Positions 39,262-48,656 are shown, counted from the stretch's first letter. The stretch: 64,000 bases of DNA from Castellaniella defragrans (GCF_014203015.1 NZ_JACHIB010000004.1:179376-243375), one strand, 5' to 3'. A program made the numbers and translations. The notes: generated from the letters alone by a model not told the origin.

Positions 39262-40308
39262 TCACGTCCAGCCGGCCAGGTTGTCGGCGATCAGCCCGGC
39301 GAAATCGCGCGCCCAGTCCGGCTCGGCGTTCAGGCAGGGAATGTAGCGGAAGGCCCGCCCGCCCGCCGCCAGGAAGGCCTCGCGGCAGCCCATGTCGATT
39401 TCTTCCAGGGTCTCCAGGCAGTCGGCCAGGAACCCCGGGCACATCAGGTCCACCGTGCCGACGCCTTCCCTGCCCCAGGCCTCCAGCGTGGGCTGGGTGT
39501 AGGGCTGCAGCCAGGGCGCCGCCCCGAAGCGGCTCTGGAAGGTCACGTGCAGGCGCGCGCCGTCGGCGCCCAGGCGTTCGCGCAAGGCCCGCGCGGTTGC
39601 CTGGCAGTCGCGGAAATAGGGGTCGCCCTGGCGCACCGACTGCTGGGGCAGGCCGTGGAAGCTGAGCAGCAGCCGGTCGGGCCTGCCGGCCCGGTCCCAG
39701 TGCGCGCGCACCGAGCGGTGCAGCGCGTCCACATAGGCGTCGGACGTGTGGAAACGGTCCAGGAAGCGCAGCGTGGGCTGGTGGCGCAGCCGCGCCAGGT
39801 GCGCGGCCACCGCGTCCACCGCCGTGGCCGTGGTGCTGGCGGCGTACTGCGGATACATCGGCACCGCCAGGATGCGGCCGCAACCGGCCGCGCGCAGGGC
39901 GTCCAGGGCGCCGGCCAGGGCCGGCCGGCCGTAGCGCATGCCCAGTTCGACCCGCACGTCCAGGCCGCGGCCGCGCAGGGCCGCCGCCACCGCGTCGGCC
40001 AGGTCCCGGCTGTGCACCAGCAGGGGCGAGCCCCGTTCGAGCCAGATCTGGGCGTATTTCGGCGCGATGGCGGCCGGCCGGCGCGTCAGCACGAACAGGC
40101 GCAGGATGATCTGCCACAGCGCGGCGGGCAGTTCCACCACCCGGGGGTCGGACAGGAACTCGCCCAGGTAGCGGCGCACCGCCGCCGGGGTCGGCGCGTC
40201 GGGCGTGCCCAGGTTGATCAGCAGCACGCCCAGCGGCCCGCGGCCGGGGCCGGGCGCGTCCGGGTCGAGCGCCCGGGGATCGGGCGCTTCGGGGAGGAAA
40301 CGGCTCAT
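39262..40308 (-). CDS. hemH: Ferrochelatase
   Basis: This 348-residue enzyme inserts ferrous iron into protoporphyrin IX, the last step of heme synthesis. It has GVLLINLGTPDAPTPAAVRRYL at the N-terminus, the catalytic-histidine segment LLSFHGLPQQSVRQGDPY and the C-terminal VDLMCPGFLADCLETLEEI. Its place between hrcA and grpE is typical of Bordetella-like genomes. It ends 180 bases from grpE, which has its own heat-shock promoter. Confidence 0.96.
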   Translation of the reverse strand: MSRFLPEAPDPRALDPDAPGPGRGPLGVLLINLGTPDAPTPAAVRRYLGEFLSDPRVVELPAALWQIILRLFVLTRRPAAIAPKYAQIWLERGSPLLVHSRDLADAVAAALRGRGLDVRVELGMRYGRPALAGALDALRAAGCGRILAVPMYPQYAASTTATAVDAVAAHLARLRHQPTLRFLDRFHTSDAYVDALHRSVRAHWDRAGRPDRLLLSFHGLPQQSVRQGDPYFRDCQATARALRERLGADGARLHVTFQSRFGAAPWLQPYTQPTLEAWGREGVGTVDLMCPGFLADCLETLEEIDMGCREAFLAAGGRAFRYIPCLNAEPDWARDFAGLIADNLAGWT

Positions 40309-40333
40309 GGTCGGAAAACAGGAAGAGGCGGCA

Positions 40334-41365
40334 TCAGGAGGCCGCCTGGCCGAGGGCGTTGGACAGCATGCGGGCGGTGATGTCGACGATGGGGATGACG
40401 CGGTCGTAGGCCATGCGGCTGGGGCCGATGACGCCCAGCGTGCCGATCACCTGGCCGTCGACCCCGTAGGGGGCGGTGATGACCGACACGTCCTCGAGCG
40501 GCACCAGGCGGGAATCGCCGCCGATGTAGATCTGCACGCCCTGCGCGCGGCTGGAGACGTCCAGCAGGTGCAGCAGGTCGGTCTTCTGCTCGAACAGCTG
40601 GAACAGGCGGCGCAGGCGGTCCATGTTGGCGGTCATTTCGGACACACCCAGCAACTTGCCCTCGCCGGAGATCACCACGGCCTCGTCGTCCGTGTCTGGC
40701 GTATCCAGGCCGGCGTCCACGGCCTGCTGCATCAGGCGGGAGATGTCGGTGCGCAGCGAGGCGAGCTCGTCGGCCAGGGCCTGGCGGACCGCGTGGAAGG
40801 ACTTGCCGGAGAACTGCCGGTTGAAGAAATTGGAGGCTTCCAGCAGTTCGGCCTCGGAGTATTCGCGCGAGACGAACAGGATGCGGTTCTGCACGTCGCC
40901 GTTGGGCGTGACGATGATGAGCAGCACGCGGCGGTCCGACAGGCGGATGAATTCGATGTGGCGGAAGACCTGGGTGCGCTTGGGCGTGAGCACCACGCCG
41001 GCGAACTGGGACAGGTTCGACAGCAGCGTGGCGGCGGCGGTCACGGCGCGGCCGGGTTCGGCCGCCAGCAGGCAGTCCTCGATCCGCAGGTCGGGGCTGA
41101 GCTCGTAGGGCCGGGCGGTCAGCAGGCTGTCGACGAACATGCGGTAGCCGCGCGGCGTGGGCACGCGCCCCGCCGAGGTGTGCGGGCTGTGGATCAGCCC
41201 CAGGTCTTCCAGATCGGCCATGACGTTGCGGATCGTGGCCGGAGAGAGATCAAAGACCTTCGACAGCGTGCGCGACCCCACGGGCTGGCCGTCCGCGATG
41301 TAGCGTTCGACCAGCGCCTTCAGCAACGTCTTGGCTCGATCATCCATGTCCATTTCATCCAGCAT
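40334..41365 (-). CDS. hrcA: Heat-inducible transcription repressor HrcA
   Basis: This 343-residue repressor has the N-terminal winged helix ([63 protein letters not shown]) and the HrcA ligand-like domain ending [26 protein letters not shown]. HrcA binds CIRCE elements (TTAGCACTC-N9-GAGTGCTAA). I see none upstream of hrcA, grpE or dnaK here, so its targets, probably groES-groEL, lie elsewhere. Several ATGs are available at the N-terminus; the first is used. Confidence 0.95.
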   Translation of the reverse strand: MLDEMDMDDRAKTLLKALVERYIADGQPVGSRTLSKVFDLSPATIRNVMADLEDLGLIHSPHTSAGRVPTPRGYRMFVDSLLTARPYELSPDLRIEDCLLAAEPGRAVTAAATLLSNLSQFAGVVLTPKRTQVFRHIEFIRLSDRRVLLIIVTPNGDVQNRILFVSREYSEAELLEASNFFNRQFSGKSFHAVRQALADELASLRTDISRLMQQAVDAGLDTPDTDDEAVVISGEGKLLGVSEMTANMDRLRRLFQLFEQKTDLLHLLDVSSRAQGVQIYIGGDSRLVPLEDVSVITAPYGVDGQVIGTLGVIGPSRMAYDRVIPIVDITARMLSNALGQAAS

Positions 41366-41413
41366 GCGGGATGGAAACGGCCCGCCCGCATCGGCAGCCG
41401 CGCCCTCCTCCCC

Positions 41414-41419
41414 TATAAT
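41414..41419 (+). promoter_or_regulatory. Probable -10 box for nadK
   Basis: TATAAT at 41414-41419 lies 45 bp upstream of the nadK ATG in the short hrcA/nadK divergent region. The -35 position (around 41391) is weak. GGGAGG at 41450-41455 is the nadK ribosome site. Confidence 0.45.
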
Positions 41420-41464
41420 CGGATACGCCTATTATTCCATTAAATTCCGGGAGGCCCCCCGCCC

Positions 41465-42367
41465 ATGCACTTCAAGACCGTCGCCCTGATCGGGCGCCAC
41501 CAGGACAGCGGCATGGACGCGCCCCTGCGCCGGCTGGGCCGGGTCCTGTCCTCGGCGGGCTGCGACGTCCTGATCGAGGCCGACACGGGCCGCAACACTG
41601 GCGTGGCCGATTTCCCCCTGGCATCCTACGAAGACATCGGCGCGCGCGCCGACCTGGCCATCATCATGGGCGGCGACGGCACCATGCTGGCGGCCGCGCG
41701 CCAGCTGGCCACCTCGGGCGTGGCCATGATCGGCATCAACCACGGCCGCCTGGGCTTCATCACCGACATCCCCCTGGGCAGCGCCGACGAAGCCATCACC
41801 CGCGTCCTGAACGGCGCCTTCGTCCAGGACGAGCGCATCCTCCTCGAAGGCCGCGTGATGCGCGGCGGCGAGACCATCTTCTCCGGCCTGGCGCTGAACG
41901 ACGTGATCATCAACCGCGCCGGGCGCGGCGGCATGATCGAACTGCGCGTCGAATGCAACGGCGCCTTCATGCACAGCCAGCGCGCCGACGGCCTGATCAT
42001 CGCCACGCCCACGGGCTCGACGGCCTACGCCCTGTCGGCCGGCGGGCCGATCCTGCACCCCCAGGTCAACGCCCTGGTGCTGGTGCCCGTCGCCCCGCAG
42101 ACCCTGTCGAACCGGCCCATCACCCTGCCCGACGACAGCGTGCTGAACATCACCATCAGCGCCCTGGGCCGGGTGGAATCCGGCGCCAGCGTGCACTTCG
42201 ACATGCAGGCCCTGTCCAACTGCCAGGAAGGCGACCGCATCGACGTGCGCCGCAGCCCCCACCGCGTCCGTTTCCTGCACCCCCAGGGTTACAGCTATTT
42301 CTCCACCCTGCGCAGCAAGCTGAACTGGAACCGCATGCTGCATCCCTGGGACGAACCCGACCAATAG
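41465..42367 (+). CDS. nadK: NAD kinase
   Basis: This 300-residue enzyme phosphorylates NAD to NADP. It has the nucleotide motif IIMGGDGTMLAAARQLA, the NHGRLGFITDI segment, ALNDVIINRAGRGGMIELRV and the NAD-binding DGLIIATPTGSTAYALSAGGPILHP. Its position divergent from hrcA and upstream of recN matches many betaproteobacteria. A GGGAGG site precedes the ATG. Confidence 0.97.
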   Translation: MHFKTVALIGRHQDSGMDAPLRRLGRVLSSAGCDVLIEADTGRNTGVADFPLASYEDIGARADLAIIMGGDGTMLAAARQLATSGVAMIGINHGRLGFITDIPLGSADEAITRVLNGAFVQDERILLEGRVMRGGETIFSGLALNDVIINRAGRGGMIELRVECNGAFMHSQRADGLIIATPTGSTAYALSAGGPILHPQVNALVLVPVAPQTLSNRPITLPDDSVLNITISALGRVESGASVHFDMQALSNCQEGDRIDVRRSPHRVRFLHPQGYSYFSTLRSKLNWNRMLHPWDEPDQ

Positions 42368-42394
42368 ACCCGACGGCCACAGCCACCCCTCGCC

Positions 42395-44050
42395 ATGCTG
42401 CGCGCGCTGCACATCCGCGACTTCGTCATCGTCGACCAGGCCGACATCGCCTTCGAGGCCGGCTTCACCGTGTTTTCCGGCGAGACCGGGGCCGGCAAGT
42501 CGATCCTGATCGACGCCCTGGCGCTGGCCCTGGGCGGCCGGGGCGACGCCGCGCTGATCCGCCAAGGCGCCCCGCGCGCCGACATCAGCGCCGTCTTCGA
42601 CGCGCCCGAGGCCGCCGCCGGCTGGCTGGCCGAGCAGGCTCTGGAAGGCCCGGAACTCATCCTGCGCCGCGTCATCGACGCCCAGGGCCGCAGCAAGGCC
42701 TGGATCAACGGCGTGCCGGCCACCCTGGGCCAGCTGCGCGACCTGGGCGCCCTGCTGGTGGACATCCACGGCCAGCACGCCCACCAGAGCCTGCTGCAGC
42801 CCGCCAGCCAGCGCGAGCTGCTGGACACCCAGGGCGGGCACGCCGAGCAGGCGCGCGCCGTGCAGCAGGCCTGGACCGACTGGCGCCAGGCGCAGGCGGC
42901 GCTGGACGCCGCCCGCAGCGACGCGGCCGGCCAGGCGGCCTTGCTGGAGCGGCTGGCCGCGGACGTGGCCTGGCTGGACGAACTGGCGCCTGAGCCGGGC
43001 GAATGGCCGGAACTCTGCGCCCGCCAATCCCGCCTCGCGCACGCCCAGGCCCTGCTGGCCGGCGCCGGCCAGGCCGTCGAGGCGCTGGACGGCGAATCGG
43101 GCTCGGCGGCCCAGGCCCTGCACGCCGCGATCCATTCGCTGCAGTCCCTGGTGCGCCACGATCCCTCTCTGGAAGAACACTGTCAGGCGCTGGAATCGGC
43201 GCGCATCCTGTGCGCGGAAACCGTGTCCGGCCTGAACGCCTACGCCGACCGCCTGGAGCCAGACCCCGACGCCCTGGCGCAGGCCGACGCCCGCATGGGC
43301 CGCATGTTCGAGGCCGCCCGGCGCTTCCACGTCGAGCCCGACGCCCTGGCCGAACACCATGAAACGCTGCGCGCCCAGCTGCGCCAGGCCGAGGCCGGCC
43401 AGGACCTGGAGGCGCTGGAACGCGCCTGCCGCCAGGCCGAATCGCACTACATGGAACTGGCCCGCGCGCTGGGCGCCGCGCGGCGCGCCACGGCCGTCCA
43501 GCTCGCCGCGCAGGTCACGGCCGCCATGCAGACCCTGTCCATGGACGGCGGCGCCTTCGACGTCGCCCTGGCGGACTGCAAGCCTTCCGCGCACGGCCTG
43601 GAAACCGTCGAATTCCTCGTCGCCGGCCACGCCGGCGTCCCGCCCCGGCCGCTGGCGCGCGTGGCCTCCGGCGGCGAACTGGCGCGCATTTCCCTGGCCC
43701 TGTCGGTGATCGCCAGCCAGGCGGCGCGGGTCCCCACCCTGATCTTCGACGAAGTGGACGCCGGCATCGGCGGCGCGGTGGCCGAGGTCGTCGGCCGCCT
43801 GCTGCGCGAACTGGGCGCGCGCCATCAGGTCCTGTGCGTCACCCACCTGCCCCAGGTCGCGGCCTGCGCCGCGCGGCATTTCCGCGTCAGCAAGGCCACC
43901 CGCGCCGGCCGCACGCTGTCGGCCATCCGGCCGCTGGACGCGGAATCCCGCACGGAGGAAATCGCCCGCATGCTGGGCGGACTGAAGATGACGGACGCCA
44001 CGCGCACCCACGCCCGCGAGATGCTGGCGTCGGGGCAGGCGGCGCGCTAG
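42395..44050 (+). CDS. recN: DNA repair protein RecN
   Basis: This 551-residue SMC-like ATPase acts in double-strand-break repair. Walker A is in VFSGETGAGKSILIDALALALG, the middle holds a long coiled coil, and the C-terminal half carries the signature VASGGELARISLALSVIASQ and Walker B TLIFDEVDAGIGGAVAEVVG with the following VTHLPQVAACA. It follows nadK by 27 bases and probably shares its transcript. No LexA-like box was noticed directly upstream. Confidence 0.97.
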   Translation: MLRALHIRDFVIVDQADIAFEAGFTVFSGETGAGKSILIDALALALGGRGDAALIRQGAPRADISAVFDAPEAAAGWLAEQALEGPELILRRVIDAQGRSKAWINGVPATLGQLRDLGALLVDIHGQHAHQSLLQPASQRELLDTQGGHAEQARAVQQAWTDWRQAQAALDAARSDAAGQAALLERLAADVAWLDELAPEPGEWPELCARQSRLAHAQALLAGAGQAVEALDGESGSAAQALHAAIHSLQSLVRHDPSLEEHCQALESARILCAETVSGLNAYADRLEPDPDALAQADARMGRMFEAARRFHVEPDALAEHHETLRAQLRQAEAGQDLEALERACRQAESHYMELARALGAARRATAVQLAAQVTAAMQTLSMDGGAFDVALADCKPSAHGLETVEFLVAGHAGVPPRPLARVASGGELARISLALSVIASQAARVPTLIFDEVDAGIGGAVAEVVGRLLRELGARHQVLCVTHLPQVAACAARHFRVSKATRAGRTLSAIRPLDAESRTEEIARMLGGLKMTDATRTHAREMLASGQAAR

Positions 44051-44080
44051 AGGGCCGGAAAAGCTAGGAGACCGGGAAGA

Positions 44081-44506
44081 TCAGGCCTTCTTGGCGGCCG
44101 AGCACTTCGGGCAGATGCCGTAGAGCATCATGTTGTGGCTTTCGAGGGTGAAGCCGTTTTCCTTGGCCACCCGATGCTGGCGCTTTTCGATTTCCGCGTC
44201 GGAGAATTCCACCACCCGGCCGCAGTTGGTGCAGATCAGGTGATCGTGGTGATCGCCGTCGTTGAGCTCGAACACCGCCTTGCCGCCATCGAACTGGCTG
44301 CGCAGCAGAATGCCCGCCTGCTCGAACTGGGTCAGCACGCGGTAGACGGTGGCCAGGCCGATGTCCACGTCTTCCGCGATCAATGCGCGATAGACGTCCT
44401 CGGCGCTGTGGTGGCGGGTTTCCGCCTTGCGGAATATATCGAGGATCTTCAGGCGCGGAAACGTCGCCTTCAGACCCATGGTCTTGAGTTCGATCTGGTC
44501 GTTCAT
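44081..44506 (-). CDS. fur: Ferric uptake regulator Fur
   Basis: This 141-residue iron-responsive repressor has the winged helix ([15 protein letters not shown]... [32 protein letters not shown]), the metal-binding [22 protein letters not shown] and a C-terminal CPKC. It is divergent from bamE, as in many beta- and gammaproteobacteria. Its likely target in this window is the Fur box at 57394-57412. Confidence 0.97.
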   Translation of the reverse strand: MNDQIELKTMGLKATFPRLKILDIFRKAETRHHSAEDVYRALIAEDVDIGLATVYRVLTQFEQAGILLRSQFDGGKAVFELNDGDHHDHLICTNCGRVVEFSDAEIEKRQHRVAKENGFTLESHNMMLYGICPKCSAAKKA

Positions 44507-44656
44507 GGTTCAAGTATCCCGGGGAATGCGGCAAAAGGCAAGCGGGCCGGAACCCCCCGCATCCAGCCGCGCGCATGCGCAAATCCGAATTCCCTTTATG
44601 ATAGCGGTTTTAGCGGCCGCGGATGCGCGGCCATCGCATCCACCACGGGGGCTTTC

Positions 44657-45208
44657 GTGCACATCCGATCCAGCGCTCAATCCCACAGGCTGACCTTATG
44701 CCTGGCCGCCAGCGTCATGGCGCTGGGCCTTGCGGGCTGCGGCTCGACCAACTGGGGCTTTCCCTATCGGGCCACCATCCAGCAGGGCAACTGGATCACC
44801 ACCGAGCAGGTCGCCAAGCTCGAAACCGGCATGACCCGCGACCAGGTGCGCTTCATCCTGGGCACCCCCACGCTGCAGGACATCTTCCACGCCGAGCGCT
44901 GGGACTACCCCTATTACAACCAGCCCGGCTACGGCAAGGACGAACTGCGCAAGTTCACCGTCTGGTTCGAGAACGACCAGCTGGTGCGCTGGACGGGCGA
45001 CGAGCAGCCCGACCGCCAGCCCTTCCAGCGGGCCGACAGCGGCAAGGAAGCCGTCCAGTCCGCCGAGTCCGAACGCGCCGCCCGGCAGGCCGCGTCTCCG
45101 GGCGTGGATCCCGCCGCCTCCCCCAGCGGCCAGGGGGCCGGCGTCACGCCGCAGGCCACCATCGAAACCGGCGCCGGCGGCAAGAACCGCCAGGAGGGCC
45201 AGCAATAA
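44657..45208 (+). CDS. bamE: Outer membrane assembly lipoprotein BamE (OmlA/SmpA)
   Basis: This 183-residue lipoprotein belongs to the BAM complex that inserts outer membrane proteins. GTG 44657 starts a lipoprotein signal ([18 protein letters not shown]), with the lipidated cysteine in LAGC. The BamE fold is visible in [44 protein letters not shown] and [20 protein letters not shown]. The tail of about 60 residues is charged and low in complexity. A GGGGG site lies 6 bases before the start. A TATGAT -10-like box lies at 44597-44602. Its stop overlaps the dapB start by one base (TAATG). Confidence 0.94.
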   Translation: MHIRSSAQSHRLTLCLAASVMALGLAGCGSTNWGFPYRATIQQGNWITTEQVAKLETGMTRDQVRFILGTPTLQDIFHAERWDYPYYNQPGYGKDELRKFTVWFENDQLVRWTGDEQPDRQPFQRADSGKEAVQSAESERAARQAASPGVDPAASPSGQGAGVTPQATIETGAGGKNRQEGQQ

Positions 45209-45999
45209 TGCGCATCGCCATCGCGGGCGCCTCGGGCCGCATGGGGCGCATGCTGATCCAGGCCGTCCTGGATTCCCCGGACCTCACCCTGGCCGTCGCG
45301 CTGGACCGCTCCGGCAGCGATGCCATCGGCCAGGACGCCGGCGCCTTCCTGGGCGTCGATACGGGCGTGCGCATCACCGGCAGCCTGGACGCCCTGGCCG
45401 GCGCCGACTGCCTGATCGACTTCACCCGGCCCGAAGGCACCCTGGCCCACCTGGACGCCTGCGTCGCGCACGGCGTCAAGTGCGTCATCGGCACCACCGG
45501 CTTCGACGCCGAAGGCAAGCAGGCCATCCGCGCCGCCGCCCAGAAGACCGCCATCGTCTTCTCCCCCAACATGAGCGTGGGCGTCAACGCCACCCTCAAG
45601 CTGCTGGACATGGCCGCCCGGCTGCTGAACAGCGGCTACGACGTCGAAGTCTTCGAGGCCCACCACCGCAACAAGGTCGACGCGCCCTCCGGCACCGCCC
45701 TGGCCATGGGCGAGGCCGTGGCGCGCGCCTGGGGCAAGCCGCTGGACGAGATCGCCGACTGGGCGCGCCACGGCGACACCGGCCCGCGCGAAACCGGCCG
45801 CATCGGCTTTTCCGTGCTGCGTGGCGGCGACATCGTCGGCGACCACACCGTGTATTTCTGCGGCACCGGCGAACGCATCGAGATCAGCCACCGCTCCAGC
45901 AGCCGCGCCACCTACGCCCAGGGCAGCCTGCGCGCCGCCCGCTACCTGGCCCGGCGCGAATTCGGCCTGTTCGACATGCAGGACGTGCTGGCGACCTGA
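45208..45999 (+). CDS. dapB: 4-hydroxy-tetrahydrodipicolinate reductase
   Basis: This 263-residue enzyme catalyses the NAD(P)H-dependent step to tetrahydrodipicolinate in lysine and diaminopimelate synthesis. It has [18 protein letters not shown], the CVIGTTGFD segment, the catalytic [19 protein letters not shown] and the C-terminal [34 protein letters not shown]. The ATG overlaps the bamE stop, so the two genes are translationally coupled. Confidence 0.97.
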   Translation: MRIAIAGASGRMGRMLIQAVLDSPDLTLAVALDRSGSDAIGQDAGAFLGVDTGVRITGSLDALAGADCLIDFTRPEGTLAHLDACVAHGVKCVIGTTGFDAEGKQAIRAAAQKTAIVFSPNMSVGVNATLKLLDMAARLLNSGYDVEVFEAHHRNKVDAPSGTALAMGEAVARAWGKPLDEIADWARHGDTGPRETGRIGFSVLRGGDIVGDHTVYFCGTGERIEISHRSSSRATYAQGSLRAARYLARREFGLFDMQDVLAT

Positions 46000-46021
46000 A
46001 CGCAGGGCCGTCCGGACGGCA

Positions 46022-46050
46022 AAGGGCCTGCGTTCGATCCGCAGGCCCTT
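46022..46050. terminator. Bidirectional terminator between dapB and murB
   Basis: AAGGGCCTGCG (46022-46032), a 7-base loop and CGCAGGCCCTT (46040-46050) form a perfect 11-bp stem, followed by CGTCTTTC on the plus strand and CCGTCC on the minus. It lies between the convergent dapB and murB genes and can serve both. Confidence 0.78.
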
Positions 46051-46090
46051 CGTCTTTCATGCCGCGCCGGATCGGGCGGCCCGGCCGGAC

Positions 46091-47173
46091 TCAGTCCAGG
46101 ACCACGGGCTCCTGCTCCAGGCCCACGCCGAATCTTTTTCGCACGTCGGCGCGCACGGCCCGCGCCAGGGCCTGCACGTCCGCCGCCCGCGCGCCGCCAT
46201 GGTTCACCAGCACCAGCGCCTGGCGCTCGTGCATGCCCACCGGCCCCAGGCGCCGCCCCTTCCAGCCCGCCTGTTCGATCAGCCAGCCCGCCGCCAGCTT
46301 GACCCGGCCGTCCGCCTGGGGATAGGTCCGCAGCGCCGGAAACTGCCGCCGGAGGCGATCCGCCTGGTCCGCATCGACCACCGGATTCTTGAAGAAGCTG
46401 CCCGCATTGGCGAGCACCGCCGGATCCGGCAGCTTGCGGCGGCGGATGTCGCACACCGCGTCGAAGACCTGGCGCGGCGTCGGCATCGTTGCCGCCGCTG
46501 CATGCGCCGGGCCGCCGGCGCCCGATGCCCCGCCCGCCCCCCGCAGCCCGGGATGGTCGCGCAGGTCCGGATAGTCCAGGCGCGGCGTCCAGGCCTTGGG
46601 CAGCGCGAAACGCACCCGCACGATCAGCCAGCGCCCCGCCCCGTCGCGCCTGAACAGGCTGTCGCGGTACGCGAAGCCGCACTCGTCCGGGCGCAGCGTG
46701 CGTTCCCCGCCCGCCCGCAGGTCCCAGGCCACCACCGAATGCAGGCGCTGGTCCAGCTCCAGCCCGTAGGCGCCGATGTTCTGCACCGGCGCCGCGCCCA
46801 CCGTTCCCGGGATCAGGGCCAGGTTCTCCAGCCCCGGCCAGCCCCGCGCCAGGCAGTGCGCCACGAAGCCATGCCAGGACTCGCCCGCCGCGGCCTCGAC
46901 GATCCAGTGGCCGGCGGCATCGTCCCACAGGCGGATGCCGCGCAGCGCCACCCGCAGGACACGATGGCGCGGCCGCGCCTCGATCACCAGATTGCTGCCG
47001 CCGCCCAGCACGAACAGCGGCGCATCCGTCTGCCCGCCGGCCGCCAGGGCTTCGCACAGCGCGGGAATGGCCGACTCGTCCTCCAGTACCGCCACCGGCG
47101 CGCGCGCCGGCAGGCCCAGGGTGTTGCAGGCCTGCAGATCCTGTTCGGAGAAGACGGGCGGCTGGGCGGACAT
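46091..47173 (-). CDS. murB: UDP-N-acetylenolpyruvoylglucosamine reductase (type I)
   Basis: This 360-residue FAD enzyme reduces UDP-GlcNAc-enolpyruvate to UDP-MurNAc in peptidoglycan synthesis. It shows NTLGLPARA, the FAD-binding [40 protein letters not shown], the catalytic [10 protein letters not shown] and [34 protein letters not shown]. The frame is open for another 123 codons upstream through a tandem repeat. ATG 47173 gives a near-family length and starts just before the conserved core, although its ribosome site is weak. Confidence 0.95.
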   Translation of the reverse strand: MSAQPPVFSEQDLQACNTLGLPARAPVAVLEDESAIPALCEALAAGGQTDAPLFVLGGGSNLVIEARPRHRVLRVALRGIRLWDDAAGHWIVEAAAGESWHGFVAHCLARGWPGLENLALIPGTVGAAPVQNIGAYGLELDQRLHSVVAWDLRAGGERTLRPDECGFAYRDSLFRRDGAGRWLIVRVRFALPKAWTPRLDYPDLRDHPGLRGAGGASGAGGPAHAAAATMPTPRQVFDAVCDIRRRKLPDPAVLANAGSFFKNPVVDADQADRLRRQFPALRTYPQADGRVKLAAGWLIEQAGWKGRRLGPVGMHERQALVLVNHGGARAADVQALARAVRADVRKRFGVGLEQEPVVLD

Positions 47174-47324
47174 GAGGATGATGGCGGTCGGATTGGAGGG
47201 GATCGAGCGGAAGGCGTAAGCATACCGCGCGGGGATGCGCCGGATGGCGGGGGAATCGAGGGAACCGGATTGGGAAACCGGCACCCACACCGGATCCACA
47301 ACGGAATGGCCGCCAACCGAGCCA

Positions 47325-47402
47325 CGCCCGAACAGATCCACACCCGAACACAACTCCACACCCGAACACAACTCCACACCCGAACACAACTCCACACCCG
47401 AA
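47325..47402. repeat. 18-bp tandem repeat upstream of murB
   Basis: The unit CACCCGAACACAACTCCA occurs three times exactly (47341-47358, 47359-47376, 47377-47394), with a diverged copy before (47325-47340) and a partial copy after. It lies in the 393-base gap between murB and the tRNA gene, which otherwise holds only the tRNA promoter. On the minus strand it reads VELCSG repeats, in frame with murB. Confidence 0.9.
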
Positions 47403-47509
47403 TTTGACAGCCCCTGATTTCGTGCTTTATAGTTCTGCCTCTTGCTTGATTGCGTATCGGCAACAGCGCCCCCAAGGGGACTGAAGCCCAGTCTGAAAGA
47501 TCGTGCGAT

Positions 47510-47538
47510 TTGACAGACTGAAAAATACACAATACAAT
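47510..47538 (+). promoter_or_regulatory. Sigma-70 promoter of tRNA-Gly
   Basis: TTGACA (47510-47515) and TACAAT (47533-47538) are separated by 17 bases, a near-ideal promoter. Transcription would start about 20 bases before the tRNA. Confidence 0.85.
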
Positions 47539-47544
47539 GCATGG

Positions 47545-47562
47545 CTTAGCTGGATAGCTAAG
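47545..47562 (+). other. Hairpin in tRNA-Gly 5' leader
   Basis: CTTAGCT-GGAT-AGCTAAG is a perfect 7-bp hairpin ending 4 bases before the mature tRNA. It probably helps keep the leader separate for RNase P cleavage. Confidence 0.6.
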
Positions 47563-47566
47563 AAAC

Positions 47567-47642
47567 GCGGGAATAGCTCAGTTGGTAGAGCGCAACCTTG
47601 CCAAGGTTGAGGTCGCGAGTTCGAGACTCGTTTCCCGCTCCA
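47567..47642 (+). tRNA. tRNA-Gly (anticodon GCC)
   Basis: This is a 76-base tRNA with an encoded CCA end. The acceptor arms GCGGGAA and TTCCCGC pair fully. The D arm is AGCTCAGTTGGTAGAGC. The anticodon stem CAACC/GGTTG encloses TTGCCAA with GCC at 47600-47602, and the T arm is GCGAGTTCGAGACTCGT. A strong promoter precedes it and an intrinsic terminator follows. tRNA 3' ends are common integration sites, and accessory sequence starts just beyond. Confidence 0.97.
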
Positions 47643-47684
47643 GATTTTGACCTGCAGACTTCTACTAGTGTCTACAAGTCTTTG

Positions 47685-47710
47685 AAAAAAGGAGCTTCGG
47701 CTCCTTTTTT
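47685..47710 (+). terminator. Intrinsic terminator after tRNA-Gly
   Basis: AAAAAAGGAGC-TTCG-GCTCCTTTTTT is a strong tetraloop hairpin with a T-tract, 43 bases after the tRNA. Confidence 0.9.
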
Positions 47711-47752
47711 CATTCCAGCGAGCGCCACGGAAATCCACCCACAGCCAGCGTT

Positions 47753-47791
47753 TTTGAGGCGCCAATTGGGGCACAAGAATGCGGGTGGGTC
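47753..47791. repeat. Diverged repeat, copy A
   Basis: This 39-base stretch matches 50624-50662 at 31 of 39 positions in the same orientation. In the shared plus-strand frame both read FEAPI-x-A-x-ECG. It lies in the 411-base stretch between the tRNA and the HipA fragment, together with the terminator and an IS remnant. Its origin is not recognised. Confidence 0.6.
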
Positions 47792-47855
47792 GGCTACCGG
47801 ATAGTTGCTGGGGTTGAGCGAGGCCCGCGCCGAACGGGACAAGGCCCGGCTCTAC

Positions 47856-48020
47856 GGCTCTACCCCATAAACGGGGGATGAGCATTCACTAGACACGGTT
47901 GATCACACCGTTCCAACCGCACCGGGCCAAGACCCGCATGCGGTAATTCTCAAAATTCCTGAAGCCCTACGCTCTGCGCGAGAGCATCTCCATTTTCGTG
48001 TGAAATCCTTCGGTGTGACC
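47856..48020 (-). mobile_element. Remnant of an ISL3-type insertion sequence (transposase C-terminus)
   Basis: On the minus strand the sequence reads TEGFHTKMEMLSRRA-stop-GFRNFENYRMRVLARCG and continues to a TAG at 47889-47891. This is the C-terminal pattern of ISL3 (IS204/IS1001/IS1165) transposases, with a TAG where a tyrosine codon normally stands. The end GGCTCTACCCCATAAACGGG at 47856 resembles an ISL3 terminal repeat. Similarity stops near 48020, so at least 1 kb of the element is missing. The family assignment is from memory of the pattern and is not aligned. Confidence 0.6.
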
Positions 48021-48053
48021 CAGCTGAGCTGGTACGGTCAAACTAGTACTGGC

Positions 48054-48326
48054 CAATACAGGCTGACCTTCAGCGACGGCCCCCGTGGCCAGCATCATAT
48101 GGACGTCTGTGGCGAAGGCGATGCAATCGAAAGAAGTCACCTCGCACGTTTGGCATCGGAAAGTGGCGTGCCGGAAAAAATCGCCGGGACGGTGATCGAT
48201 GGGATGCTGGAGCACGCCTCGACATTCATTCAGCGTGCTGAAAAATTCCCGATTCGACGCGCCACGCGGCAGATGATGAGCCGTGCACTCGAAAGAAGCC
48301 GCCAGCGTTTGGTGAAAGGTCGATGA
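48054..48326 (+). pseudogene. HipA-family toxin kinase, C-terminal fragment
   Basis: The plus frame reads QYRLTFSDGPRGQHHMDVCGEG, then SHLARLASESGVPEKIAGTVIDGMLEHASTF and RRATRQMMSRALERSRQRL, ending at a TGA. This matches the C-terminal end of HipA/YjjJ-type Ser/Thr kinases of toxin-antitoxin systems. The kinase domain and any HipB antitoxin are absent. The upstream part of the frame is the antisense of the IS remnant, so the gene was probably cut by the insertion or a deletion. It is unlikely to be active. Confidence 0.6.
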
Positions 48327-48456
48327 GTCACTGACCAGCCGCCTGCCGCTGCCGGGCCAGGCGAACGAGGCCAGACGAACGAGGCCATCGAACGTTTCCC
48401 CGAAAATATCGACACCAGAGTGACGCTCCCTGTTGCAAGTCCTCGTTGCTTCACGC

Positions 48457-48645
48457 TCACACGCTTTTGCCGACGGTCTGCCCCTGCTCCTTGAGCCAGG
48501 CGTCATGCAGCCACTTTTCCGTCTTGCGGCGGCCGGGGAAGGTGATCCACACGATGTCGCGCTCGAACACCATCGGCTTTTCGTCGGCGCCGACGATGAC
48601 CCAGAACCAGCGCCCATCGGCCAGGTTGCGCGCCTTGACCTTCAT
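48457..48645 (-). CDS. Small hypothetical protein
   Basis: This 62-residue product (MKVKARNLADGRWFWVIVGADEKPMVFERDIVWITFPGRRKTEKWLHDAWLKEQGQTVGKSV) is not recognised. It has no membrane segment or signal. It starts 11 bases after the stop of the MFS gene on the same strand, so it is probably cotranscribed. A GTG at 48693 would add 16 residues overlapping the MFS gene. The ribosome site is weak for both starts. The compact, aromatic-rich sequence looks like a real small domain. Confidence 0.5.
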   Translation of the reverse strand: MKVKARNLADGRWFWVIVGADEKPMVFERDIVWITFPGRRKTEKWLHDAWLKEQGQTVGKSV

Positions 48646-48656
48646 GCCGGTCAGCG

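Noticed and set aside
41366..41464. CIRCE element upstream of hrcA
   Set aside because: No TTAGCACTC/GAGTGCTAA arms are present.
47174..47542. murB extended to 483 residues
   Set aside because: The extra part is tandem repeat and non-conserved sequence overlapping the tRNA promoter region; kept only as a question in findings.
47848..47863. GGCTCTAC direct repeat as an 8-bp target duplication of the IS
   Set aside because: One copy is part of the element end itself, so it cannot be a target-site duplication.
47967..48617. 216-codon minus-strand frame through the HipA region
   Set aside because: Only its last residues match a transposase tail; the rest is antisense to the HipA fragment and the small hypothetical gene.
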